Origin: Platerodrilus igneus
Taxonomy: Eukaryota; Arthropoda; Insecta; Coleoptera; Lycidae
Length of the DNA stretch: 64,000 bases
Direction of reading: 5' to 3'
Assembly (NCBI GenBank): GCA_036346225.1
Contig: JARFIW010000899.1
Coordinates: 2,232,001 to 2,296,000, forward strand
The notes beneath the pieces were generated by a model, which saw only the letters and a list, made by a program, of their open reading frames with translations, ran no database searches and was not told where the DNA came from. Position 1 is the stretch's first letter; each line of letters begins with the position of its first letter. Position numbers and translations under genes: made by a program. Shown piece after piece: positions 11,300 to 21,730 of this stretch.

Positions 11300-12636
11300 T
11301 GCTACGTACATTGACGTAATAAAAAAAAATCAAGAAAAAGAAAGAAAGGAAGTAAGTCCGGGCTCAGGCGGCGAGTGGGCGGGGTCTTATACCTATAACT
11401 AAATAAAAAAAGAAACCTAAAAAAAAAAAAAGTTTATATATAAACACTCACTCATTTACACACAGAACAAAACATCAACGGAAAAGAAAGAACTTATAAT
11501 TAGAAAAATATATATACAAAAAACCGTACTCCCAAAACCCAACCCCAAAAAAAGTCAATGTCCCCAATTTATAAATACATTATAAGAAACCCCCAAACAT
11601 ACCAAAAACAATTACCCATAAAAATGGCGAGCTGTAATTTTTAGGTAATAACCCCCCGACAGTATTTATTAAGAAAAGAAACGAACCAAACGCAACCCTA
11701 AAAACCACAGCTCTAGAATATCGTAAGGATAAACTTAAACTAAATTTACAAACATATAGTAAATTTTTAGAAATTTAGAAACAAATAGTAAGGTAGTAAC
11801 CAAAGAGCAGTAAATGCCAAAATAGTTCAATAATTTTTGTAAAGAATTAAATTTAGGGAGGCCATCTATGACCGGTAAAACCCCAGGCGTTTTGGTTCCG
11901 AAATCAGAAGCGCTTACCAATAAAAGCAAAAACAGAACTCACCCTCAAGTTACTGGCATCAGGGTGGAACCAGTCGCTAGTCTGCGTCAGCGAACAGGCA
12001 AGCTTACGTCCAAGCGGAGCGCATTTGACTTCGCAGTCCCCCAAAAGAAGCGCAGCTCAAAGGATTAACGTGTCCCCCGCAGGAAGTTAGACTATTTACG
12101 GACAATAAATTAATTTAATGAAGCCGAAACGTATTGTTTTATATAAACTCCATATACTTACCACGCTAAATAATGCGTGCCGGAAATTTACATAAAGATA
12201 ACGAACGAAGCCAAATAGAACGTGCTTTCTTGTGGCTATTCGAACAGCAAATGAATTGTTGCATTTGTTAAAGCACCAAAGCAAGGAAATAAACCAGGAA
12301 AACCCTACTTTTATTAAAATAAATTCGCCGAATTCTTTAAAAAGGGAAAACACACCAGCACTTAATTATTAAAATACTTGGAAAGTCGCCTATCTAATTA
12401 AGGCGTAAATTCTACGGGACGAAATTCTTAGAAAGGATATTTATTTTTCTAATGAAGCACAAAGATTTATCAACTGACATAGATAGGATGTTTATTATTA
12501 ATTACTATACAAATTTTAATACACGAAAGGGTTATTTTTAATTAACAAAATTAATTTTTGTGTTGAACGCCAAAGGAATTTAAGATAAAAATTATTGTAT
12601 ATAACTAATTAATCATTTACGAAAATGAACGTAACA
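11300..12636 (-). mobile_element. Solo LTR of the gag-only element (unit 1)
   Basis: The 1337-bp LTR is bounded by TGCTACGT on the left and ACGTAACA on the right (on the minus strand TGTTACGT ... ACGTAGCA). It is flanked by the 6-base duplication ATTTTA and sits inside the Penelope-like element. The same LTR occurs at 15919-17257 and 21753-22726, where it bounds an internal gag region. Here nothing lies inside, so LTR-LTR recombination removed the interior. It contains a small plus-strand ORF at 11868-12068. Confidence 0.9.
11868..12068 (+). CDS. 66-residue basic ORF inside LTR, copy 1, unknown function
   Basis: This ORF starts MTGKTPGVLVPKSEALTN and ends with a Lys/Arg-rich tail (VPQKKRSSKD). 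The same frame, length, start and stop are kept in all three LTR copies (also 16489-16689 and 21972-22172). It is markedly GC-richer than its surroundings and runs antisense to the retrotransposon. I do not recognise the product. Between copies I count about six amino-acid changes against about three silent ones, which gives no sign of strong purifying selection. It could be a captured host exon, a regulatory GC-rich block of the LTR that is open by chance, or a small basic protein. Confidence 0.3.
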   Translation: MTGKTPGVLVPKSEALTNKSKNRTHPQVTGIRVEPVASLRQRTGKLTSKRSAFDFAVPQKKRSSKD

Positions 12637-12642
12637 ATTTTA
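12637..12642. repeat. Target-site duplication ATTTTA (right)
   Basis: Matches 11294-11299 across the solo LTR. Confidence 0.85.
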
Positions 12643-12860
12643 TTGTTACTGTTTTTGATTAGTAGACTATCTAAAAATGGGACACTACAATTTGTTTCCT
12701 CTTCGGTAGTAAACTGAATACTTTTAATGTAGTTACTAAATAATTGTAATATTTCATTCAATTTATCTTTTAGTATATATAGATCCTTATTTATCATTAA
12801 GAAACTTTTGCAATCACTATAATTTGCCAAAAATCTCGGTTTGTGTTTCATTTATAAAAT
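12643..12860 (-). pseudogene. Penelope-like RT fragment (unit 1)
   Basis: The minus-strand frame from 12851 reads KPRFLANYSDCKSFLMINKD and then SIQFTTEEETNCSVPFLDSL. The last part matches the Penelope-type RT block with an IxFTxExE ... LPFLD pattern. Upstream RT motifs are absent, so the element is 5'-truncated where it meets satellite DNA. It is the upstream half of the Penelope-like element split by the solo LTR at 11300-12636. Confidence 0.75.
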
Positions 12861-12929
12861 TAATAAAATGAAATCGGTTGTGAGACTTAAACCTTTACAG
12901 TGTTCTTATTTCTGTATAACATTATTTGC

Positions 12930-13088
12930 CCTTAATAATTTTGGCGGGCTGATTTTAGAACACATTTTGAGCACTACACAAAACATTACGAAATTTAGAG
13001 GAACTGCTTAATATGGTCATTAACTTGACTGTGAGGGTTGATCTTTCACATTCCTCTTAATTTTATTTACGGTCGATTGCCCTTAGAG
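12930..13088. repeat. Single satellite monomer at the duplication boundary
   Basis: It has the GCGGGCTGATTTTAGAACAC and ACATTTTGAGCACTAC blocks of the satellite that fills 22960-25028. It stops abruptly at CCCTTAGAG, where unit 2 starts. Confidence 0.8.
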
Positions 13089-15061
13089 TACGCTTCATTA
13101 AAACCATGAAGCATAAATAAATTCGGTCGTTTCAGTAAAAATAAGAGATTTAAATCATGTACAAGACGCTTTATATCAAAAGAAACAGTATTAACAAGCT
13201 CTACGTGTAATGTAATTATTCCGAGGAAAGAAACAAATGGAAATTACGTGCAAAATTTATATTAATTAACCCTATTTTAAGTAACCGGTATTAAACAAAG
13301 TGTACACATAATAATTAACATTTAATTTGTATTCGCTAAAAATGAAAGGATAGAAGTCAATTTTAGTTGGAGTTAATTAAACCATTATTAATAATAAGCA
13401 CAAAAGTCTGTGAAAATCCAAGATTATAATACCAGAAAATAAAGCTCTGAGAATTAATATTATGTTTGAACACCTGCGTAGTTTAAATGTCATGTACGGC
13501 GAAAATTTTGTAGATAACAAATGGTTTCAAAGAATCTTGGAGAAACCGTGGCTTAATATTCACGAGAAGGTGCGATACGGGGTTATTTAACCCAGATAGT
13601 CCACATGGACTGAAATAATCGATAATAAGGAATATCAATTTGCACTAATAAGAACAGGGTAGATAGAGACAGATAATATGCGCAAGACCGAGACACATAT
13701 AGTAAAAAGGCGTGAGTAGAGCAACGTCATGGGGTTGCGATTGGTTGAAAGTATAAGGCAAAATTTGAGAGGTAAAAATAACATTTCTGTATAAAAGTCA
13801 ATTAGTTATTTCCAGACGTTGCAAGCCGTGTTGAAATTTCTGAGATTTAACTGGGGCGAGTGCAAAATTGTAAAACCGACGCGCGAGCTACGGAATGGGA
13901 ACATAGCAAGCGAAATTCTTTAGAATTGTCCATTTTGGGGACTCGACCGACAGACAGGCTAACTTCTATATATACCCAGGTGAATATGAACAAGCTCTCT
14001 TACATCCGCGACTTGATTCAATACGTTAAACAGTGCATTTTAGTTTGATAAAATAATTTAAAGTTTGCTCGTATATTTTGGTGATTCAAAATAGTTTGTT
14101 CTTTACGTGCTAACATGAATATACTTTAGTGCACTTAGATACAAGGTAATAAAATTTAGTATCACTGTACCAATTAGAAAAATTTACAACGACAAATGTA
14201 TACACAAAAGTAGGCAGTTTTGGCGTATATTGGTGAAAGAAGTATGAATTTCTTTGCTATTTTTCGGAGGTGTTAATGATTAAATGGTTCATAAATGTGT
14301 CTGGATCCACAAAACAAGGGTCAGATATACACAGATGAGTTCCGGAAAAGCCCAGAAACAACTTTAAATAAATGGTGATGGAGAAAATTTTAAAGCGTTG
14401 AGAATCAGAAGCTGTAAATATAACCCAGTTGGAATGGTGTAATTAACAATAGGGACGATGTACATTGAAGCTACGAGTGCAGTAAACTTCAGGTAAATTA
14501 TACTATTTTGTTTGAACTTTGATATTTTTGGTGTGTGTCGAATAACTTTATAATTGATTTACTTTAAATGGACATTAATGAAATTGTACTAACAATAAAA
14601 TTTTAATTTTAAGGTGAAATTTTTGCTTGTTTAAGTAGAAAGGGGTATTTAGTCTTGATGTTCTGGATTATGATGAAATTTTAGGTATGTCTTTGAGCTC
14701 AATTAGACGAACCTGGTTAATTAACGTAAAGGGGTGGTAGATGCTCCCTTTGTACTCAGACTCAGGTCTGCATATATTGTTATAGTAATTAGTAGGCATC
14801 CTACAAGGACTTTAATTCTGGATGCACTTTAAAATGATAACAAATTTAATCTTGAAAATTTCTGATACTGAAATTTATGCTGAATTTTAATTTTGAAATT
14901 TTAATGTATTGTGAATATTGATGTAAATAGAGTTAACGTTGATGTTTGTGGTAGGAATATGTTTGTTTTTTTTATGTATGAGGATGAAAGTTATCTAGAG
15001 GAGCAGCCGAGGCGATTAACGGAAGAAAATCAACAGACCAGGTAATTCAAGAGGTTTCACA

Positions 15062-15064
<3 letters not shown>
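13089..15064 (+). mobile_element. Family-3 LTR, 5'-truncated by duplication (unit 2)
   Basis: Lacks the first 80 bases of the LTR because the duplication breakpoint lies inside it. Ends TTTCACAGCA at 15064 followed by (TA)n. The TATATATA box is at 13967-13974. Confidence 0.85.

Positions 15065-15115
<51 letters not shown>
15064..15115. repeat. (TA)n tract
   Basis: TA repeat equivalent to 10502-10541 but longer, with an internal TACATATA interruption. Confidence 0.95.
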
Positions 15116-15912
15116 CAGTTAATAAATATTAATGGATTCAAATACACAAACATATCATTAATATTTCAATAACCGTTATGTATCACTTAAATTTAATTGT
15201 GGTAATAAAACAAACACAAGTTATAATTGATCTTTTTTTTGCATCTAAATTTATTATTTATGTATTCATAATTTAAAAAGTTTGTATAGATAGACCTAAG
15301 ATCATCAACATCCGTCATCTTATCAATAATTTTAACATTCTGGAAATCTACATGGTGGACTTTATTTATAATATGCATTGATAAGCAACATGCATTAAGT
15401 TTTACTTGAACATCACTTTGTGTTGGGTAACACGATGTTTTAAATTTTGCGAAGTTTGGCATATGTAACTATGATTGCAGTCAATACGGTTAATTTTATA
15501 TACACAAGTCTTTCTTTGAGTCTCTGATGGATCTTTGATTTTTGAAAAAAAATTTCCGATTGACATAATATTTTTATTCGCTATTTTGATATTAAATTTC
15601 TTAAAGCTGTTGCATAATTTAGGTGTTAGTTGTTTTATGAAAGGAAGAGATTTGTATGAAGAATCATGTCTATCTGTATTTGTATTTTTCATTGTCAGTA
15701 ATTGAATCTATAGATTCATTTGAATGACTGAATAGAAGTTTATTTATAAGTGATTTGGGGTAATTGTTATTTTGAAAGATTTTGCTCAATTTGTATAAAT
15801 TTTGGTTATTAAGGGTAGGATGAATATTCTCTTGATTCTGTTTTTTTTGTCCTAATATACAGTTAATTTTTGTCTTATATGGACGATACGAATGAAGGTT
15901 TTTGATACCATG
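15116..15912 (-). mobile_element. Penelope-like element, 3' part (unit 2)
   Basis: Same sequence as 10542-11293 but without the 45-base deletion. The minus-strand linker and GIY-YIG domain are followed at 15913 by the inserted gag-only element. Confidence 0.85.
15193..15692 (-). pseudogene. GIY-YIG endonuclease of Penelope-like element (unit 2)
   Basis: Frame 15692-15402 contains linker residues IANKNIMSIGNFFSKIKDP, then TCVYKINRIDCNHSYICQTS and RVTQH: the GIY-equivalent (VYKI), the Cys/His residues of the Penelope-type domain, and YIC in place of YIG. A frameshift moves the C-terminal part to 15462-15193 (HIINKVHHVDFQNVKII). This is the better preserved of the two copies but is still broken. 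Confidence 0.85.
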
Positions 15913-15918
15913 ATTTTA
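15913..15918. repeat. Target-site duplication ATTTTA of the gag-only element
   Basis: Precedes TGCTACGT at 15919. The partner after the far LTR (22727-22732) reads ATGTTA, one base different. Confidence 0.75.
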
Positions 15919-17257
15919 TGCTACGTACATTGACGTAATAAAAAAAAATCAAGAAAAAGAAAGAAAGGAAGTAAGTCCGGGCTCAGGCGGCGAGTGGGCG
16001 GGGTCTTATACCTATAACTAAATAAAAAAAGAAACCTGAAATAAAGAAAAAAATTTATATATAAACACTCACTCATTTACACACAGAACAAAACATACAA
16101 CGGAAAAGAAAGAACTTATAATTAGAAAAATATATATACAAAAAACCGTACTCCCAAAACCCAACCCCAAAAAAAGTCAATGTCCCCAATTTATAAATAC
16201 ATTATAAGAAACCCCCAAACATACCAAAAACAATTACCCATAAAAATGGCGAGCTGTAATTTTTAGGTAATAACCCCCCGACAGTATTTATTAAGAAAAG
16301 AAACGAACCAAACGCAACCCTAAAAACCACAGCTCTAGAATATCGTAAGGATAAACTTAAACTAAATTTACAAACATATAGTAAATTTTTAGAAATTTAG
16401 AAACAAATAGTAAGGTAGTAACCAAAGAGCAGTAAATGCCAAAATAGTTCAATAATTTTTGTAAAGAATTAAATTTAGGAGGCCATGTATGACCGGTAAA
16501 ACCCAAGGCGTTCTGGTTCCGAAATCAGAAACGCTTACCAATAAAAGCAAAAACAGAACACACCCTCGAGTTACTGGCATCAGGGTGGAACCAGTCGCTG
16601 GTCTGCGTCAGCGAACAGGCAAGCTTACGTCCAAGCGGAGCGCATTTGACTTCGCAGTCCCCCAAAAGAAACGCAGCTCAAGGAATTAACGTGTCCCCCG
16701 CAGGAAGTTAGACTATTTACGGACAATAAATTAATTTAATGAAGCCGAAACGTATTGTTTTATATAAACTCCATATACTTACCACGCTAAATAATGCGTG
16801 CCGGAAATTTACATAAAGATAACGAACGAAGCCAAATAAAACGTGCTTTCTTGTGGCTATTCGAACAGCAAATGAATTGTTACATTTGTTAAAGCACCAA
16901 AGCAAGGAAATAAACCAGGAAAACCCTAATTTTATTAAAATAAATTCACAGAATTCTTTAAAAAGGGAAAACACACCAGCATTTAATTATTAAAATACTT
17001 GGAAAGTCGCCTATCTAATTAAGGCGTAAATTCCACGGAACGAAATTCCTAGAAAGGATATTTATTTTTCTAATGAAGCACAAAGATTTATCAACTGACA
17101 TGGATAGGATAGTTATTATTAGTTACAATACAAATTTTAATACACGAAAGGGTGTTTTTTAATTAACGGAATTAATTTTTTGTGTTGAACGCCAAAGGAA
17201 TTTAAGATAAAAATTATTGTATATAACTAATTAATGATTTACGAAAATAAACGTAAC
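15919..17257 (-). mobile_element. 3' LTR of the gag-only element
   Basis: 1339 bp, TGTTACGT ... ACGTAGCA on the minus strand. Very close to the solo LTR at 11300-12636. A GC-richer block holds the 66-residue ORF. Confidence 0.88.
16489..16689 (+). CDS. 66-residue basic ORF inside LTR, copy 2, unknown function
   Basis: Same ORF as at 11868-12068 and 21972-22172, with the same start and stop. It reads MTGKTQGVLVPKSETLTN and ends VPQKKRSSRN. It lies antisense to the retrotransposon within the 3' LTR. No known domain was recognised and no promoter was identified for this strand. Confidence 0.3.
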   Translation: MTGKTQGVLVPKSETLTNKSKNRTHPRVTGIRVEPVAGLRQRTGKLTSKRSAFDFAVPQKKRSSRN

Positions 17258-17270
17258 AAATCTCCCCCAG
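17258..17270 (-). promoter_or_regulatory. Polypurine tract of the gag-only element
   Basis: The minus strand reads CTGGGGGAGATT directly before the 3' LTR start, the normal site and composition of the plus-strand primer. Confidence 0.7.
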
Positions 17271-18546
17271 CAAAATTAAAAGGTCGGGGTCGGGAAGCAA
17301 AATAATGGGAGTGGGTAGGATCAACAAAAAAAAATTCGTTTGGAACTAAAAGAAAACTCGTTACAACAAAAAAACTAAAAAAAACATTCCAACAACAGAC
17401 AAACAAACTAAAAACAAATCTCATCCGGCTCGACGGACCAAGAAACCTGATCAAAACCAAAAATACAAAGGACATCGGAAAAAGGAAAAGGAAAGGTAAC
17501 AATCATCGAGGACGGATATCTCTTGTGAAGAAACAGTAAGGTCTTCAACCTTAAAAGAAGTAAAGGAACGAGGAAGAAAACTAACAGTGCAGCCAGAAGA
17601 GGACCCAAACGTCAAGCCTCAAGTAAACAAAAAGAACAACAAGAGAGCACGAGAAGAAGAGAGGAGAAACGCTGGTAAAAGGAAACGATGTACTCTCAAC
17701 TGTGGTAACAAAGAATCGCAACGGACGAAAACCGAAAAGAGAAATGCTGACTAGTCCTAAAGTCGACTGAGTCGTGATTTCCGAAGAAAGAAAGACGGAG
17801 TAGAAAGCACCTACCACAGGAGCGGATGGACGAAACACAATCGGTCCAGGGACCGACGGCAAAGAAGACAGCAAAAGGATAGGGAAAAGAAAGTGGAATC
17901 AAAGGAACGAGAGGAAAAAGAAAAAACCAAAAAAAGAATAATACCAACACCAAGTATAAAATCCAAAAACAAAACTAAAATTGCACAAAATGAAATAAAA
18001 CAAAATCCCAGTGTAGTTAGGTATAAGTTGGTGTGGGTATGTACGTGCGTATGTGTGTATGGGTGTGGGTGTGTGTGTGTGGAGGTGTAAAAAGGGTGGG
18101 GTATGTGTTATGCGTGTATAAAGTGTGCGTGTGTGTATGTGTTGGACCGCTGTAGTCGCCTTTTACGACAGCCAGGTCGTACCATGGGGTTATTCTATTC
18201 CCGGACCCACACGGATGAAAAAGAAAAAAATACCCAAAACGAGAACAAACGAAGGAGAACCAAACAGAAATGAGTGGATGCATGAAGTGTGTGCGTGTAT
18301 GGAGTGTGTGTATGTGTGTATGAAGTCTGTATGTGTATGTGTTGGACCGCTGTAGTCGCCTTTTACGATAGGCAGGTCGTACCATGGGGCTATTCTATTC
18401 CCTGACCCACACGGGTGAAAAAGAAAAAAAAGGAAAGCAAACGAAAGAAAACCTCAGTAAAACCGGGAAGTAAACCGAAATCGCAGTATCCAAAAATCAT
18501 GTCCGAGGAAGAGCAAAGTCGGCATCAGAATCAGGGGCCACGATGA
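17271..18546 (-). other. Non-coding 3' interior of the gag-only element, simple-sequence rich
   Basis: The stretch 17271-18000 is strongly purine-rich on the plus strand. Open frames on either strand there are low-complexity and are not called genes. 18010-18140 and 18285-18345 are GT-rich microsatellite. Two 70-bp blocks at 18143-18212 and 18339-18408 are near-identical. In an autonomous element this space would hold pol; none is seen. Confidence 0.6.
18143..18408. repeat. Duplicated 70-bp block flanking a GT microsatellite
   Basis: GGACCGCTGTAGTCGCC at 18144 recurs at 18340, followed in both by TTTTACGA, AGGTCGTACCATGGGG and GACCCACACGG. From memory this block resembles a dispersed sequence common in arthropod genomes, but that was not checked. 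Confidence 0.7.
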
Positions 18547-19620
18547 CTAGGTATGGGGCTTAAGGCGTTTACGCCGCCAAAAGGAAAATGAAACAAGATC
18601 GAGGACATCAGAATTTCGTCGACCAACATCTTCAGGTTCGGAAGGAGCATAGAATAAAGTCTGCCTCTTTTGGGCAGTTTTTTGCCAAATAGGAATAGCA
18701 GGGGGCGTAGTAGTTATAGCACTAGGTCTAGGAGGTGGCAAGGGTAGTTTAGAAAACTTAAAACGCGTCATAGTAGGACGTTGTTTAATGTTAGGATGGG
18801 TGGTAAGAAGGTTAACGGCAGAAAAGGAAACATCCTGGGAGGTCAGAATATCAAGGGTAGAAAAAGAAAAAGTATTGGCTGTACGAGAACCAACCGAACG
18901 GAAAGAAACACCAGCGGAACACACTTCAGTTACGTTAGAGAAAAGAACAGAAGCAAATAAAATTTCATTGACGTTATGTGCAGGACTAGAAGTATCACAG
19001 TTGGGAACGGAAACAGCATTGGCTGGAAGAATATCAACCCTAGGAAAAGCAACAGAGTCAGGTAGAGGTTCGTCAGCATGAGATACCAGAGCATCAGTTA
19101 GGATGTCACCAACCTTAGTTAAAACAACAGAAGTAACTAGCATTTTGTCAGCATGAGAAAAAAAAAATGAGTAAGAGTAGGTAACGAAACAGGATCAGGT
19201 AAAATTTTAACGACAACAGCAACAGGCATCACCGCTACGGGTTTACTAACTTGAACAGGACCTTCTCTATCCGTATTAGAAATTATCTTCACTTCAGCTA
19301 CGGCGGTGATTGCCGGCACAACAGAAATTTCTTGAGTAGAAGCATTTAATAAAGTAAAAACAGGTAAAATTTTGACAAAAACGGGAAGAGGCATTAAAGA
19401 TACGGATTCATGGACTTCAACAGGACCTTCGCAGACGGAATTAGAAGTTATCGTCACTTCAGCTACGGCTGTTTTTGTAGACACGACAGAAATTTCTTGA
19501 GAAGAACAATTTACAAAAGCAGGAACATGTAAAATTTTGACAGCAACAGCAACAGAGATTAAAGATACGGGTTCGTGAACTTCGACCGAACCTTCGCTGA
19601 TTAAATTAGGAGTAATCGTT
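18547..19620 (-). CDS. Repetitive C-terminal tail of gag (gag-only element)
   Basis: Frames 19484-19137 and 19143-18547 carry repeated protein modules. Each reads roughly VVxAxTxVAEVxIISN-xxEGPV-xxxxPVxxMPxxVFVKILP and recurs about every 165 bp, as it also does in 20165-19975. The last 200 residues (MLVTSVVLTKVGDILTDALV ... RRKRLKPHT) are a more diverged continuation and end in a basic tail. Function is unknown; the simplest reading is an expanded low-complexity extension of gag. Small frame breaks and the SINE at 19633-19933 interrupt it. Confidence 0.5.
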
Positions 19621-19632
19621 AATTTAGCTACA
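19621..19632. repeat. SINE target-site duplication (left), AATTTAGCTACA
   Basis: Perfect 12-base match to 19934-19945 on the other side of the SINE. Confidence 0.92.
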
Positions 19633-19933
19633 TTACATGTGTTTTTTCCAATGCTCCACCCGAAGGTACTACATTGGCCAGGAAGCGAGTTTTTTTTTTA
19701 CCTGGAAAATTTTGAATTTTGCCGAACCCTTGCTGTTCCAAGCAAGGTAGGGATCTTTATCGTGCGTGACAACACTCACACACGGGACCTCCATTTTACC
19801 TCTCATCCGAACGAGGATGTATTTTTGCGAAAAATGCTCGCCTAACATTTTTCAAGCGGACCGTGTCGGGATTCGAACCCGGGACCTAGGACGTAGTAGT
19901 CACACACATACCACTACGCCACGGAGCCGCCCC
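19633..19933 (-). mobile_element. tRNA-derived SINE, full length
   Basis: On the minus strand the head (19933 leftward) has TGGCGTAGTGGTATG (A box) and GGTTCGAATCC (B box) at tRNA spacing, so it is tRNA-derived and Pol III type. A body of about 220 bp follows, with the block GGGACCTCCATTTTACCTCT on the plus strand. Perfect 12-base target duplications flank the 301-bp element. It interrupts the gag tail of the gag-only retrotransposon, so it is younger than that insertion. A 5'-truncated relative lies at 63617-63857. Confidence 0.92.
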
Positions 19934-19945
19934 AATTTAGCTACA
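19934..19945. repeat. SINE target-site duplication (right), AATTTAGCTACA
   Basis: Perfect match to 19621-19632. Confidence 0.92.
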
Positions 19946-19974
19946 GCTGTTATTGTAGGTACAACAGCAATTTC

Positions 19975-21036
19975 TTAACTAGAATCATTTAAGAAAGCAG
20001 GAACAAGTAAAATTTTGACAAAAACGGCAGGAAGCATTAAAGATACGGGTCCATGGACTTTCGGAGGACCCTCACAGGCTGAATTAGAAATTAATGTAAT
20101 TTCAGCGACCTTTGTGCTTGCAGACACGACAGAAAATTCTTTGGTAGAATCGTTTAGGAAAGCGGGATCAAACTCTTGAGAAGCTAGCTGCAAGTCACTA
20201 ATTAGAAGCATGGGTTGTAAGGGTGGTGGAGGCACATTTTGAGGCGAGAGTGAATAAGTAGGGCGAGCAGAAGAAGGAGTAAAATAGGAGGCAGAACTAG
20301 AAACGTAGGAAATTTTGTTAGAAGCTATATTTGCCGAAGAAGAGTAGGTTTTGATAGTAGGAGCGGGAGGACCTATATGAAGTATCGAAGAGAACGTAGA
20401 ATGAGAAGTAGAAGAAGTTAGGCAACTAGAGGTGAGGGCAGAATTTGAAGGATTATTTGAAGACCTATTAGTAGTAGGATGACAGTTGGGACAGTTGTGG
20501 CGAGTAACTGCCTTATGTCCGCAACCATAACAATGGAGTACTTTAGGACAAGTACAACGGGTCGAAACATGACCAGGTTTGTCGCAATTAAAGCATACGA
20601 CCTGACGAGTAGGAGTAGAAGTAGGAGGAAGAACAGTAGAACGTACGGAAGGAGTATCGGATCTACTCGTAGGCGTAGGAGAAACCTGAACAACTCGGTC
20701 ATGTGAAGCAAAAGTATATTTCTTAATAGTAGTAGCCTTAGAAATAAACTCGTTGTGTTCAAAATGAAGAATTAGTAAAATAGACAACGACTTCCAGTCA
20801 GAAAACCTATCCCGAAAACCACATTACCAACGTAAAGCATCAGCCTCGAACAAATCCACTGCAGACTCAAATAAATCCAATTCTGACACATGGTGAGCTC
20901 GTCGGAGTTTTTCAACACGTTCCGAAAAATCACGTACAGTAAGAGTGTTCGGGACACCAGAAAATTTCAAATTCCACTCCCACACTGGAAGACAGTAGTA
21001 GGAAGCCGAAAAAGAAGTCATTTTGAATACGAACAA
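19975..21036 (-). pseudogene. gag with capsid-like domain and two zinc knuckles (gag-only element)
   Basis: Frame 21036-20824 begins MTSFSASYYCLPVWEWNLKF and contains GVPNTLTVRDFSERVEKLRR and LFESAVDLFEADALRW, a gag capsid-type segment. A stop after ALRW breaks it; the sense continues as RDRFSDWKSL in the frame of 20787-19975. That frame has CFNCDKPGHVSTRC, a CX2CX4HX4C knuckle, and then CYGCGHKAVTRHNCPNC, a second Cys/His cluster. A long Ser/Thr-rich tail follows and enters the 165-bp repeat modules. No protease follows in any frame. Confidence 0.8.
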
Positions 21037-21544
21037 GAAAGAAATGGGCAGAAGGTAACGAAATAAAGGCTAACCGTAACTCGATAAAAGCTCAAAGGAA
21101 AAGAAAACTATTGCGAATACAGGACAATTTAAAACATATCCGACGGATAAACTTCGGGAACACCAATAGGAGCGAAACAACAAAATAGAAATTAGAATAG
21201 AGCTGTAGAATAAAGGAAAAATCGGAGAAAGAAAATATTAACTCTAGACGTGACAAGGAGAACAAAATGTACAGAGAGGGAAGGAAGAAAAAGAAAAATC
21301 TTGGGCGCTAGCGTTTTCAATGGACTCGGACTATTGGCGAAAACACAAGACGAATAATCTGAAATAAGCTAACCAATAATATTAAACGTAAGGGCCAAAA
21401 CATAAGTAATATCAGGCCGAGAAATTGTGGGTCATGTAGAAACTTAGGAACTAACAATAATAAACAAAAAATCGAAGCAAAAATGAATAAAACGAACTCT
21501 GAGCCAAAACTAACCAAAATAAAAACGAACCCAAAGTTACACAA

Positions 21545-21730
21545 AACAAAATCGCAGCACAAGAAAATTAACGAAAACCAAATCGCAGAAGAAATTAACT
21601 AAACAAAATCGCAGCCGAGATTAATCACAAAAGAAAAATTGCAGTAAAATTAAGAACAAAAAAAAACGCAGCCAAAATAAAGCACAAAAAGAATCGCAGG
21701 AGAAGATAATTACAAACAAATCGCAGCCCC
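21545..21730 (-). repeat. 28-bp iterons in the leader next to the primer-binding site
   Basis: The heptamer ATCGCAG or a one-base variant recurs at about 21551, 21582, 21608, 21638, 21666, 21693 and 21720, at intervals of 26-31 bases separated by A-rich text. The last copy is part of the primer-binding site itself. Confidence 0.75.

Larger units (their letters stand above)
8523..13088. repeat. Tandem duplication, unit 1 (about 4.57 kb)
   Basis: The sequence from GTACGCTTCATTAAAACC onward is repeated from 13089 with very few differences. The unit covers most of a family-3 LTR, the Penelope-like element, the solo LTR inside it and one satellite monomer. The junction at 13088/13089 joins the satellite text CCCTTAGAG to the LTR text TACGCTTC. 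Confidence 0.85.
13089..17257. repeat. Tandem duplication, unit 2 (left part)
   Basis: Near-identical to 8523-12636. The equivalent of the right part of the unit (Penelope RT piece, then satellite) follows only after the interior and second LTR of the gag-only element, at 22733 onward, and is clearly more diverged from unit 1 than this left part is. Confidence 0.85.

Noticed and set aside
16717..16974. 85-codon minus ORF within the LTR (also 12096-12353)
   Set aside because: It is kept open in only two very recent duplicate copies, is hydrophobic AT-rich sequence without homology, and is broken in the older third LTR.
17239..17953. Overlapping minus frames with many Phe, Leu and Ser
   Set aside because: They arise from the purine-rich plus strand and overlap each other in different frames; no domain is visible.
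18017..18385. 122-codon minus frame rich in His/Thr
   Set aside because: It is translation of a GT microsatellite (THTHTH repeats) and the 70-bp blocks; low complexity.
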